Assembly: GCA_002315885.1 (NCBI GenBank)
Contig: DCIO01000043.1
Location: 1 to 39,282, forward strand
From: Lentisphaeria bacterium UBA1724
GTDB taxonomy: Bacteria > Verrucomicrobiota > Lentisphaeria > Oligosphaerales > Oligosphaeraceae
DNA: 39,282 bases
Direction: 5' to 3'
The notes beneath the pieces were generated by a model, which worked only from the letters and a program-made list of their open reading frames with translations, had not been told where the DNA came from and ran no database searches. The position numbers and the translations under genes are program-made. Below, piece after piece: positions 23,961 through 31,685 of this stretch (position 1 is the stretch's first letter; every line of letters starts with the position of its first letter).

Positions 23961-26804
23961 TTATTTTTTCGTAAGTAAAGGCTTCAGGTATTGGCCCGTG
24001 TAGGATTTCTTGCATTTCGCGACGGTCTCGGGGGTGCCCTCCGCAATGAGGGTGCCGCCCTGGTCGCCGCCTTCGGGCCCCAGGTCGAGAATCCAATCCG
24101 CAGTCTTGATGACATCCAGATTGTGCTCGATGACGATGATGGAGTTCCCCTGGTCGCGGAGGGACTCCAGGACCTTCAGGAGCTGCGCGATGTCGGAGAG
24201 ATGGAGACCCGTGGTGGGTTCGTCCAGCAAGTAGAGTGTATGCCCCTGGGCTTTCCGTGAGAGCTCGGTGGCCAGTTTGACGCGCTGGGCTTCGCCGCCG
24301 GAGAGCGTGGTGGCGGGCTGTCCCAGGTGGATGTATCCCAGCCCCACATCACGAAGGGTCTCCAACTTCCGCAGAATTCGGGGAACGCTGTCAAAGAATT
24401 CACAGGCTTCGTTGACGGACATCTCCAGGACTTCCGCGATGTTCTTGCCCTTGAAGCGGACATTCAGGGTCTCGGAGTTGTAGCGCTGTCCATGGCAGTG
24501 TTCGCAGGGGACATAGACGTCCGGCAGGAACTGCATCTCGATTTTCTTGATGCCGTCGCCGTGGCATTCTTCGCAACGCCCTCCCTTGACATTGAAGGAG
24601 AAGCGCCCAGGGGTGTATCCGCGGAGTTTTGCGTCGTTGGTCATGGAGAAGACATCGCGGATCAGGTCGAAGAGTCCCGTGTAGGTAGCGGGGTTGGAGC
24701 GTGGTGTCTTGCCGATGGGGCTCTGGTCGATGACAATCATCTTGTCCACATTCTCTACGCCTTCCACCTTCTGGCAGGCGCCCACGGGGTCGTCCTTGAT
24801 TTTGAAATGCTGATTCAGGGCGGGGCGGATGATGTGGTTGACCAGGGTGGATTTGCCGGAGCCCGAGACGCCTGTGACGCAACACATGAGCCCCAGGGGG
24901 ATTTTTACCGTGAGCTTCTTCAGGTTGTGTTCCGTGGCGCCTTTCACCACCAGGAATTTGCCGTTGCCGGGATTGCGTTTTTCGGGAACGGGTATGCATC
25001 GTTTGCCCGAGAGGAATTCGCCGGTGATGCTGCCTGGGGTGGCGGCCACTTCCGCGGGCGTGCCCTGTGCCATCAGGTTCCCGCCATGGCGTCCTGCGCC
25101 GGGTCCCAAGTCCACGATGTGGTCGGCATTCTCCATGGTCTCCAGGTCGTGTTCCACCACGATGACGGTGTTGCCCAAATCCCGCAGATGCTTGAGGCTC
25201 TCCAGCAGTCGGCTGTTGTCCCGCTGGTGCAGTCCGATGGATGGCTCGTCCAGGATATAGAGGACACCCACCAGCCCGGAACCGATTTGGCTTGCCAGGC
25301 GGATGCGCTGTGATTCGCCACCGGAGAGGGTGCCGCTTTCCCGGTTGAGGGTGAGGTAGTTCAGACCCACCTGCTTCAGGAAGCCCAGGCGGTTCCGGAT
25401 TTCCTTCAGGAGTTCTCCGCCAATCTTGAGCTGGTGCTCGGTGAGTTTCAGGCTATCCAGGAATTCCAGTGCGGCGTCGATGGAGAGTGCGCAGAATTGG
25501 CTGATATTCAGGCCATTGATGGTGACTGCCAGATATTCGGGCTTCAGTCTCGCACCGTGGCACTGGCTGCATTCCTCGAACATGGAGACCTCCTCCAGAC
25601 GCGCCCGCAAGTCGTCATTTTCGGTTTCGCGAAGTCGTCGTTCCAGATTGGGGATGATTCCCTCGAAGGGCTTTCGCCATTCGTGCATCTTGCCTTTTTC
25701 CCAATAATCGAAGGTGCAGAGGGTCTCTCCTGAACCATACAGGAGCATCTTCTGGATATCCGCGGGGAGTTTCTGCCAGGGTGTGGTCAGGGCGAAGTCG
25801 AATTGTGCGGCCAGGCATCGCAGGTAGTGGTTGTAGAGCATGATCACATACCTGGGACCGCGGCGCCACAGGGGAATCGCACCCCGCTTGATGGAGAGGC
25901 TGGGGTCGGGAATGACCGCTTCCGGCGAGAAGGTCAGGTGCTTGCCAAGGCCATCGCAGCCCGGGCATGCGCCAAAGGGGGAGTTGAAGGAGAAGTTACG
26001 GGGAAGCAATTCCCCGAAAGAGAGCCCGCAGTCGGGACAGGCCAGATTTTCGCTGATGAGCTCCTCTTTCCAGCCGCCTTCCGCATGCTCGTCCTCCGTC
26101 AGGACACACAGAACCCCAGAGCCCTTCTTCAAGGCCAATTCCACGGAGTCGTTCAGACGCCCACGCCCCAGATTGCCCGTGACCAGACGGTCCACAATGG
26201 CCTCGATGGTATGGCGAAGAGTCTTCCCTAGCGTGATTTCCGTATCCAACGAGACAATCTTGCCGTCAATCCGCGCACGGACAAAGCCATCGCGACGCAT
26301 CTGCTCCAGGACTTCCACGTGCTCGCCTTTCTTGCCTCGGACGTAGGGCGCCAAAAGCATCATCTTGTGCCCCGCAGGACGCGCCATGAGTTGCTGACAA
26401 ATCGCATCCGCACTCTGGGAGGAAATCTCCTTGCCGCATTTGGGACAGTGGGGGACACCCAGGTGGGTGTACAACAACCGCAGGTAGTCGTAGATCTCCG
26501 TGGTGGTGGCTACGATGGAACGCGGAGAGGCGCCGGCCACACGCTGCTCAATGGCGATGGCGGGGGAGAGTCCCTCGATGTGCTCCACCTGGGGCTTGGA
26601 AAGGCGGTCCAAAAACTGCCGCGCGTAGGCGGAGAGGCTCTCCACATAACGGCGCTGCCCCTCTGCATAGAGGGTGTCGAAGGCCAACGACGATTTCCCC
26701 GAACCGCTGGGACCCGTAATCACAACAAGCTTGTTGCGGGGAATCGACAGCGTCAGGTTCTTCAAGTTGTGCTGGCAAGCGCCCTGTATGCGAATCTGTT
26801 CCAT
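23961..26804 (-). CDS. uvrA: excinuclease ABC subunit A (UvrA)
   Basis: UvrA recognises DNA damage in nucleotide excision repair and loads UvrB. The 947-residue length is normal. The first Walker A is GPSGSGKSS (31-39) and the second GVSGSGKST (near 645). ABC signatures LSGGESQRIRLA (near 490) and LSGGEAQRVKLA are present. Zinc site 1 is CPDCG...CPGC (from about residue 254) and zinc site 2 is CEEC...CEHC (from about 738), both complete. The DEPSIGLHQRD and DEPTTGLHLSD Walker B/H segments are intact. It is the first gene of the uvrA-prfC operon and is divergent from the translation cluster, with a 353-bp AT-rich gap. Confidence 0.98.
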   Translation of the reverse strand: MEQIRIQGACQHNLKNLTLSIPRNKLVVITGPSGSGKSSLAFDTLYAEGQRRYVESLSAYARQFLDRLSKPQVEHIEGLSPAIAIEQRVAGASPRSIVATTTEIYDYLRLLYTHLGVPHCPKCGKEISSQSADAICQQLMARPAGHKMMLLAPYVRGKKGEHVEVLEQMRRDGFVRARIDGKIVSLDTEITLGKTLRHTIEAIVDRLVTGNLGRGRLNDSVELALKKGSGVLCVLTEDEHAEGGWKEELISENLACPDCGLSFGELLPRNFSFNSPFGACPGCDGLGKHLTFSPEAVIPDPSLSIKRGAIPLWRRGPRYVIMLYNHYLRCLAAQFDFALTTPWQKLPADIQKMLLYGSGETLCTFDYWEKGKMHEWRKPFEGIIPNLERRLRETENDDLRARLEEVSMFEECSQCHGARLKPEYLAVTINGLNISQFCALSIDAALEFLDSLKLTEHQLKIGGELLKEIRNRLGFLKQVGLNYLTLNRESGTLSGGESQRIRLASQIGSGLVGVLYILDEPSIGLHQRDNSRLLESLKHLRDLGNTVIVVEHDLETMENADHIVDLGPGAGRHGGNLMAQGTPAEVAATPGSITGEFLSGKRCIPVPEKRNPGNGKFLVVKGATEHNLKKLTVKIPLGLMCCVTGVSGSGKSTLVNHIIRPALNQHFKIKDDPVGACQKVEGVENVDKMIVIDQSPIGKTPRSNPATYTGLFDLIRDVFSMTNDAKLRGYTPGRFSFNVKGGRCEECHGDGIKKIEMQFLPDVYVPCEHCHGQRYNSETLNVRFKGKNIAEVLEMSVNEACEFFDSVPRILRKLETLRDVGLGYIHLGQPATTLSGGEAQRVKLATELSRKAQGHTLYLLDEPTTGLHLSDIAQLLKVLESLRDQGNSIIVIEHNLDVIKTADWILDLGPEGGDQGGTLIAEGTPETVAKCKKSYTGQYLKPLLTKK

Positions 26805-27157
26805 AAGAGAAGATAATTGACGAAAAATCGGTAAAGCCCCATAATTTAATCACTGTACACGAGATTGGAAATTGGGGGACGGGGAGAGGGGACTATTTCT
26901 CCCCGATATTTCAAGGATGTATTTCAAGATGAAAATTTGGGGAGTTTTACCCTAAAATTCCCCTCAAATCCAAAAAAATCACAAAAAATCGCAAAAAATT
27001 TCATAAATTTGTTGATTTTGCTTGAAAAAAATAAAGTTATGTAGTAAAGTTAGGTAATGCCACTACATTGGCAGTAATGGTTCCCCCTTCCAGTCGTCAC
27101 TTCCGGCGGTCTGGAGTTGTTGCAACAAATCCGTTCCTTCTAAAAGAGGTACATTCA
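26805..27157. other. AT-rich divergent control region with phased A-tracts
   Basis: This 353-bp gap between uvrA and the small Cys-tailed gene has no gene. From about 26930 to 27060 it is strongly AT-rich. A-tracts at 26972-26978, 26983-26988 and 26993-26998 are spaced one helical turn apart, and another lies at 27025-27031, about three turns on, so the DNA is expected to bend. The uvrA promoter should also lie here, on the left side. Confidence 0.55.
27022..27050 (+). promoter_or_regulatory. candidate promoter for the small Cys-tailed protein gene
   Basis: TTGAAA (27022-27027) and TAAAGT (27045-27050) are 17 bp apart, directly downstream of the phased A-tracts, which could act as an UP-like or bent element. 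Leader length to ATG 27158 would be about 100 nt. Confidence 0.4.
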
Positions 27158-27367
27158 ATGAAAGCAAAATTCTGGGATGTCAAGACCCGCAAGTCCGTGG
27201 AAGCCGAAGTCAAAGATTGCGTGAAGTACGACAATGGTCGCTACGCTTTCAAGGCCGTCACCAAGGATGGTCGTAACCTGACCCGTTTCGTCAGCGCCGC
27301 TGATGCTGAGAAGTTTGGTCCCGCCAAGGCTGCTAAGCCCGCCTGCAAGAAGTGCTGCAAGAAGTAG
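27158..27367 (+). CDS. small basic protein with Cys/Lys-rich tail, function unknown
   Basis: ATG 27158 is preceded by AGAGGT at a good distance; a longer frame from 27068 lacks such a site. The 69-residue product starts MKAKFWDVKTRKSVEAEVKD, has a central NGRYAFKAVTKDGRNLTRFVS segment and ends PACKKCCKK, with three of its four cysteines in the last seven residues. The NGR-x-A-x-K-A core faintly recalls DUF5679-type small proteins whose Cys knuckles are missing here; this is weak. It is a stand-alone unit: its own candidate promoter upstream and a strong terminator 22 bp downstream, just before the ribosomal cluster. Its codon use resembles the highly expressed ribosomal genes. A nucleic-acid or metal-binding role is conceivable but unproven. 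Confidence 0.7.
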   Translation: MKAKFWDVKTRKSVEAEVKDCVKYDNGRYAFKAVTKDGRNLTRFVSAADAEKFGPAKAAKPACKKCCKK

Positions 27368-27389
27368 TCTTCTGACCAACTGGTTGAAA

Positions 27390-27428
27390 AACTCCGAGGC
27401 CGCCGCTAAGGTCTCGGAGTTTTTTTTG
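27390..27428 (+). terminator. intrinsic terminator after the small Cys-tailed protein gene
   Basis: AACTCCGAG (27390-27398) pairs perfectly with CTCGGAGTT (27413-27421), extended inward by GCC/GGT with one G-T pair, followed by a T8 run. A classic Rho-independent terminator that isolates the small gene from rpsL. Confidence 0.9.
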
Positions 27429-27526
27429 TTTCTTCTATTTCGCCCGAAAGGGGTCACTTTATTTCGCCCCTCTTTAGGGCGAAGAAGAAAAAAGACCTGT
27501 CAAAAGCGGAAAAATCCGACATTGGC

Positions 27527-27554
27527 TTGTAAAGACTTGAAATCGGGTTATATT
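27527..27554 (+). promoter_or_regulatory. candidate promoter of the rpsL ribosomal operon
   Basis: TTGTAA (27527-27532) and TATATT (27549-27554) are separated by 16 bp, giving a leader of about 60 nt. A 7-bp hairpin TTCGCCC...GGGCGAA (27463-27483) lies just upstream. The position after the terminator fits the main promoter of the cluster. Confidence 0.5.
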
Positions 27555-27620
27555 AAGCGACTGCATTTTTTTTCGACACTTTTTTTGTTCCGTATATATC
27601 CAAACTCAGGAAAAATCTGA

Positions 27621-28022
27621 ATGCCCACTATCAATCAGTTGATTCGTAAAGGCCGCTCCGTCAAGCCGACGAAGAGCCGTGTCCGTGCCCTGGACCAGTG
27701 CCCGCAGCGCCGTGGTGTCTGCATGCTGGTGACCGTCCGCACCCCCAAGAAGCCTAACTCCGCTATGCGTAAGGTCTGCCGTGTCCGTCTGACCAATGGT
27801 CAGGAAGTGACCGCTTACATCGGCGGCGAGGGCCACAACCTCCAGGAGCACAGCGTTGTGCTGGTCCGTGGTGGTCGTGTCCGTGACCTCCCTGGTGTTC
27901 GTTATCACGTGGTCCGTGGCAAGCTGGATACCCTCGGCATTGACAAGCGCCGTCGTGGCCGTTCCAAGTATGGTACGAAGCGCCCGAAGGCTGGTGCCGC
28001 CGATGCGAAGAAGAAGAAGTAA
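27621..28022 (+). CDS. rpsL: 30S ribosomal protein S12
   Basis: A 133-residue S12 with the standard start MPTINQLIRKGR, the decoding-site loop TPKKPNSAMRKVCRVRL (with the wild-type Lys where streptomycin-resistance changes occur), and the second loop GGRVRDLPGVRYHVVRG containing the Asp that many bacteria methylthiolate. The C-terminus is Lys-rich (KAGAADAKKKK). It heads the str-type cluster and is followed by rpsG after 28 nt. An AGGAAAA site precedes the ATG. Confidence 0.99.
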   Translation: MPTINQLIRKGRSVKPTKSRVRALDQCPQRRGVCMLVTVRTPKKPNSAMRKVCRVRLTNGQEVTAYIGGEGHNLQEHSVVLVRGGRVRDLPGVRYHVVRGKLDTLGIDKRRRGRSKYGTKRPKAGAADAKKKK

Positions 28023-28050
28023 TTTCAGGAACACGGAGATTTAGAAAGAA

Positions 28051-28518
28051 ATGAGAAGACGTCAGGCTGTCAAGCGCGCTCTGATTCCGGATGTGCGCTA
28101 TAACAACGAGCTGGTTGCCCGCTTGATCAACACGATCATGCTGTGTGGCAAGAAGTCTACCGCCCAGAACATCGTCTACGGTGCCTTCGATCTGCTGAAA
28201 GAGAAGAAGAGCGACGTGGAGCCCCTGGATCTGTTCCTGGCCGCCTTGGAGAACGCCAAGCCCCGTTTGGAAGTCAAGTCCAAGCGCGTGGGTGGTGCCA
28301 CCTACCAGGTTCCCCTGGAAGTCCCCGCCGGCCGTCAGGTCGCTCTGGCGATGCGCTGGATCGTGACCTACAGCCGTGGCCGCAAGGGCATGGACACCTG
28401 CCACGCTCTGGCCGCCGAGCTGATGGATGCCTACAACAACACCGGCAACACCATCAAGAAGCGTGACGATGTGCACAAGATGGCCAACGCCAACAAGGCC
28501 TTCGCCCACTTCCGCTAA
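28051..28518 (+). CDS. rpsG: 30S ribosomal protein S7
   Basis: A 155-residue S7, the assembly initiator of the 30S head. It shows MRRRQAVKRALIPDVRYNN, LINTIMLCGKKSTAQNIVYGAFD, RVGGATYQVPLEVP and the C-terminal KKRDDVHKMANANKAFAHFR, all typical. In E. coli S7 represses its own operon by binding the rpsL-rpsG spacer; here that spacer is only 28 nt, while the longer spacer after rpsG folds into two hairpins. Confidence 0.99.
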   Translation: MRRRQAVKRALIPDVRYNNELVARLINTIMLCGKKSTAQNIVYGAFDLLKEKKSDVEPLDLFLAALENAKPRLEVKSKRVGGATYQVPLEVPAGRQVALAMRWIVTYSRGRKGMDTCHALAAELMDAYNNTGNTIKKRDDVHKMANANKAFAHFR

Positions 28519-28533
28519 TCGTTCGTTTTTTCG

Positions 28534-28607
28534 CAATGCCTGATCTCCCTATGGTGGTCGGGCATTGATTGGTACCTGCGCCGGAGACGGTTGACCCCGC
28601 CTTCGGC
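28534..28607 (+). promoter_or_regulatory. two consecutive strong hairpins in the rpsG/EF-G spacer
   Basis: Hairpin 1 (28534-28567): CAATGCCTGATC pairs with GGTCGGGCATTG (12 pairs including two G-T), then one U-U mismatch, two more pairs and loop CTAT. Hairpin 2 (28580-28607): GCCGGAG pairs with CTTCGGC, then a mismatch and CGG/CCG. No T-run follows either hairpin, so they are not simple terminators. They end 14 nt before the GGAGG of the EF-G gene and could control its translation or RNA processing. Confidence 0.6.
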
Positions 28608-28633
28608 TGAACTCTGTCTTGGAGGCGATCCCG

Positions 28634-30691
28634 ATGGAAGCCCACGATGATACCATCCGAAACTTTGGCATCATCGCCCACATCGACGCAGGCAAGACAA
28701 CGCTGACAGAGCGGATTCTCCACGAAACCGGCCAACTTCGGGTCTGCGGTGCGGTGGAGGACGGCACAACGGTCAGCGACTACCTCCTGCAAGAGCGGGA
28801 GCGCGGCATCTCCATTGTCAGCGCGGCAGTCACCTGCCCCTGGCGCGGAATGCATCTGACTCTCCTGGATACCCCAGGACACATCGATTTCACCGCGGAA
28901 GTGGAGCGGTCCCTCCGGGTGATGGATGCGGCGGTGGCGGTCTTCTGTGCCGTCAGCGGAGTCCAGGCCCAGTCGGAGATGATCTGGCGTCGGGCAAAGA
29001 ATTACGGTTTGCCTGGGCTGGCATTCGTAAACAAACTCGACCGCGATGGCGCGGATTTCGAGGGCGTTCTCGCCCAGATGAGTCGTCTCTTTGGTGAGAC
29101 GAAGCCATTGCCGTTGATGCGACCGCTCAAGGATGCCAATGGTCATCTGACCGGCATCGTGGATTTGGTGACAGGTCAGCCCGTGGGGCCGGTCTGCACC
29201 GCGAGTCTCGACGACCTCGAGCTCGCACTCTGGGATGGCAGGCACGCACTGCTGGAAACCCTGGCCGAGTGTGATGACGACGCCATGGCGGCCTTCCTGG
29301 AAGGGCGCTTCCCTGAGCGCGGGGATTTGCTGGCATCGATTCGTCGGGCCACGCTGAAGAATGCGGTGATACCGGTTCTCTGCGGTTCTGCGCGGACAGG
29401 CTGGTGCGTCCGGGCGCTGCTGGATGCGGTGGCGGCATTCCTACCCTCTCCCAAAGAGCGGTTGGAGTCCTCCGCAGGCAAGCGCTGTTTTTCGATTTCC
29501 GAGGCAAAGCTCGCCTCGCCTGCCGGCGGCACCTACGCGGTGATGTCGGTGGTAAAGAGCATCCGGTCGCCATGGCCTGGCGACTACGTTGCGGTCCGCA
29601 TTTACAGCGGTGTCGTCCGAAAGGGCACTCAGTTGGTGGATTGCAACCGCGACTTGACTTGGAGTGTGGGCGCCGTCTGGCGCTTGAATGCCTCGGATGT
29701 GGAAGAGATTTCCGAGGCCCACGCGGGTGAAGTCGTGGGACTGGCGGCTTCGCCGGAGAGTCCGCTGCCTTGTTTCAGGGCAGGGGACACCCTGGTGGAA
29801 GAGGGCGCTCCCCGCTTCCGACTGGCGAAGATGCGCTTCCCCGAGCCAGTGCTCTCGCTGGTGCTGGAAGGCATCGCCGCCGAAGACCGACAGGCACTCC
29901 CCAACGCGCTTTCCGCGCTGGTGGAAGAAGACCCCACCCTCCGCTGGAAGCAGGGACCCCAGGATGGACAGTGCACCATCTCAGGGCTTGGAGAACTCCA
30001 TCTCCAGGTGGTCAGGGAACGGCTCTTCTCCGAACATCGGGTCTCCACCCGGGCGGGAAGACCACTGGTGGCATACCGAGCCACCGTCGCGGAACCCTGC
30101 CGCATTACACGGGAGTTCAAACGGCAACTCTCGCCGACGCTGGCCATCCAGGCACAGGTCGAAATCCAATTTGAGCCGCTGCCTCAAAACAGCGGCGCAA
30201 TCGTGGAATTCCCTTTCCGGAATTCCACAAGCCTGCCCAAGGAATGCTGCGAGGCAATCCAACAGGCAGTCACCGAATTCGTCAATGGCGGTTCCCCTTC
30301 GGGATTCCCACTGACGAACACGCGCATTACAGTCCTGGAGGTGTCGAGCCAATCCCCCGACACTTCCGAACCGGTGTTCTTAACCGCTACCCGACTGGCA
30401 TTGGTCGACGCTTTATGCCAAGCCAGAGAGGTCGTGCTGGAACCTGTGATGCGGCTCGAAGTAAGCGCCCCGGCCCCGCAGATCGGCGCCATCCTGAATG
30501 ACTTGAACGCACGTCGCGCGAAAGTCCTCCAAGTGGAAACTCTGCCTGACCAAAGTGCTTGCGCAGTCGCTCTTGTCCCCGTCGCCGAAATGATTTCCTA
30601 CGCTACTTCCTTGCGGTCTCTCACCGCAGGACGGGCGCTCTTCACCGCCGAGCCCGCAGCGCTGGAACCCCGACCAGGACAGGACAAATAA
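28634..30691 (+). CDS. divergent elongation factor G at the fusA position (domain IV tip loops lost)
   Basis: The best start is ATG 28634, eight nt after GGAGG (28621-28625); a TTG at 28619 would place that site inside the gene. The 685-residue product has intact GTPase motifs AHIDAGKTT (15-23), RERGISI (55-61), DTPGHIDF (79-86) and NKLD (133-136), EF-G-like domain II and III segments (GLGELHLQVV) and a domain V with PVMRLEV and SYATSLRSLTAGRA. The domain IV tip differs: the conserved SGGRGQYG loop is replaced by FKRQLSPTLAIQAQ, and the GSYHxVDSSE loop by EVSSQSPDTSEP, so the His equivalent to E. coli His583 is missing. It could be a recycling-type EF-G (spdEFG2-like) rather than the main translocase. 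rpsJ follows after 13 nt and tuf is absent. Confidence 0.9.
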   Translation: MEAHDDTIRNFGIIAHIDAGKTTLTERILHETGQLRVCGAVEDGTTVSDYLLQERERGISIVSAAVTCPWRGMHLTLLDTPGHIDFTAEVERSLRVMDAAVAVFCAVSGVQAQSEMIWRRAKNYGLPGLAFVNKLDRDGADFEGVLAQMSRLFGETKPLPLMRPLKDANGHLTGIVDLVTGQPVGPVCTASLDDLELALWDGRHALLETLAECDDDAMAAFLEGRFPERGDLLASIRRATLKNAVIPVLCGSARTGWCVRALLDAVAAFLPSPKERLESSAGKRCFSISEAKLASPAGGTYAVMSVVKSIRSPWPGDYVAVRIYSGVVRKGTQLVDCNRDLTWSVGAVWRLNASDVEEISEAHAGEVVGLAASPESPLPCFRAGDTLVEEGAPRFRLAKMRFPEPVLSLVLEGIAAEDRQALPNALSALVEEDPTLRWKQGPQDGQCTISGLGELHLQVVRERLFSEHRVSTRAGRPLVAYRATVAEPCRITREFKRQLSPTLAIQAQVEIQFEPLPQNSGAIVEFPFRNSTSLPKECCEAIQQAVTEFVNGGSPSGFPLTNTRITVLEVSSQSPDTSEPVFLTATRLALVDALCQAREVVLEPVMRLEVSAPAPQIGAILNDLNARRAKVLQVETLPDQSACAVALVPVAEMISYATSLRSLTAGRALFTAEPAALEPRPGQDK

Positions 30692-30704
30692 CCAGGAAAA
30701 GGAA

Positions 30705-31016
30705 ATGGCTAACAAGCAGACCATCCGCATCCGGCTCCAGGCGTTCGAAAACACGATCCTGGACCAGTCCACCGCGGACATCGTCGGTACCGTCAAGCGT
30801 ACTGGCGCTCAGATCGCAGGACCCATCCCGCTGCCCACCAAAATCGAGCGGTTCACTGTCAACCGCTCACCCCATATCGACAAGAAGTCGATGGAGCAGT
30901 TCGAGATCCGCACCCACAAGCGCGTCCTCGATATCATCAATCCCACCAGCAGCACGGTCGAAGAACTGCGCAAGCTCTCTCTGCCCGCTGGCGTCGAAAT
31001 CGTCATCAAACTCTAA
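30705..31016 (+). CDS. rpsJ: 30S ribosomal protein S10
   Basis: A 103-residue S10 with RIRLQAFENTILDQSTADIV, KRTGAQIAGPIPLPT, ERFTVNRSPHIDKKS and the EIRTHKRVLDI segment, all standard. S10 sits in the 30S head and also serves as NusE in antitermination. It begins the S10-type part of the cluster, 13 nt after the EF-G gene, so str and S10 modules are fused in one transcript. AGGAAAAGGA lies just before the ATG. Confidence 0.99.
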   Translation: MANKQTIRIRLQAFENTILDQSTADIVGTVKRTGAQIAGPIPLPTKIERFTVNRSPHIDKKSMEQFEIRTHKRVLDIINPTSSTVEELRKLSLPAGVEIVIKL

Positions 31017-31034
31017 GCCTAGGAGACGCGAATC

Positions 31035-31670
31035 ATGAAAAAAGGTCTCATCGGCAAAAAGATGGGCATGGCCCAGATCTTCAACGCGGACGGCGCCCTG
31101 GTGCCCGTCACCGTGATCAACTGCGGCCCTTGCACTGTTATCACTGCTAAGACTGTCGAAAAGGACGGTTACAGCGCTCTCCAGATCGGCTACGGCACCC
31201 GCAAGGTCAAGAACGTCTCCAAGGCTGTCCTCGGTAACGTGAAGGCCGCTGGTCTCGAAGCCAATCCTCCTGAATTCATCAAGGAAATCCGCCTGGATGC
31301 GGATCCCACCCAGAAGGCTGGCGACGTTATCGACGTCGACATCTTCGCGGTTGACGAATTCGTGGATGTCACCGGTACCACCAAGGGCCGTGGCTTCCAG
31401 GGTGTCGTCCACCGCTACAACTTCAACGGTGGTCGTGCCGCTCACGGTGGTGCCTGGGAACGCCGTACTGGTTCTATCGGTATGTGCGAAAAGCCCGGTA
31501 AGGTCCGCAAGGGTCATCCGCTGCCCGGTCACATGGGCGATGTCACCCGCACCACCCAGAATCTGAAGGTGGTGGCCGTCCGTCCCGAGGAACACCTGAT
31601 CTTTGTGAAAGGCGGTATCCCCGGCGCCAATGGCGGTCTGGTCTACGTTCGCAGCGCCGTCAAGAAATAA
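31035..31670 (+). CDS. rplC: 50S ribosomal protein L3
   Basis: A 211-residue L3 starting MKKGLIGKKMGMAQIFNADG. The long central extension that reaches the peptidyl-transferase region is present (GRGFQGVVHRYNF, GSIGMCEKPGKVRKG, PGHMGD). The usual Gln/Ala after GSIG is Met-Cys here, a mild variation. An AGGAGA site precedes the start, and the gaps to rpsJ and rplD are 18 and 15 nt. Confidence 0.99.
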   Translation: MKKGLIGKKMGMAQIFNADGALVPVTVINCGPCTVITAKTVEKDGYSALQIGYGTRKVKNVSKAVLGNVKAAGLEANPPEFIKEIRLDADPTQKAGDVIDVDIFAVDEFVDVTGTTKGRGFQGVVHRYNFNGGRAAHGGAWERRTGSIGMCEKPGKVRKGHPLPGHMGDVTRTTQNLKVVAVRPEEHLIFVKGGIPGANGGLVYVRSAVKK

Positions 31671-31685
31671 GGGAGGAAGCCAACA

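Noticed and set aside
27463..27483. Second terminator upstream of rpsL
   Set aside because: The TTCGCCC/GGGCGAA hairpin is followed by A-rich rather than T-rich sequence on the plus strand, and the true terminator at 27390-27428 already ends the small gene.
28619..28633. TTG start extending the EF-G by five residues
   Set aside because: The GGAGG site at 28621-28625 would lie inside the coding sequence; ATG 28634 has ideal spacing.
28634..30691. Tet(M)-type ribosomal protection protein
   Set aside because: The gene lies inside the ribosomal protein operon, and its GTPase domain (VERSLRVMDAAVAVFCAV, SGVQAQSE) and domain V follow EF-G rather than Tet(M), although the loss of the usual domain IV loops made me consider it.
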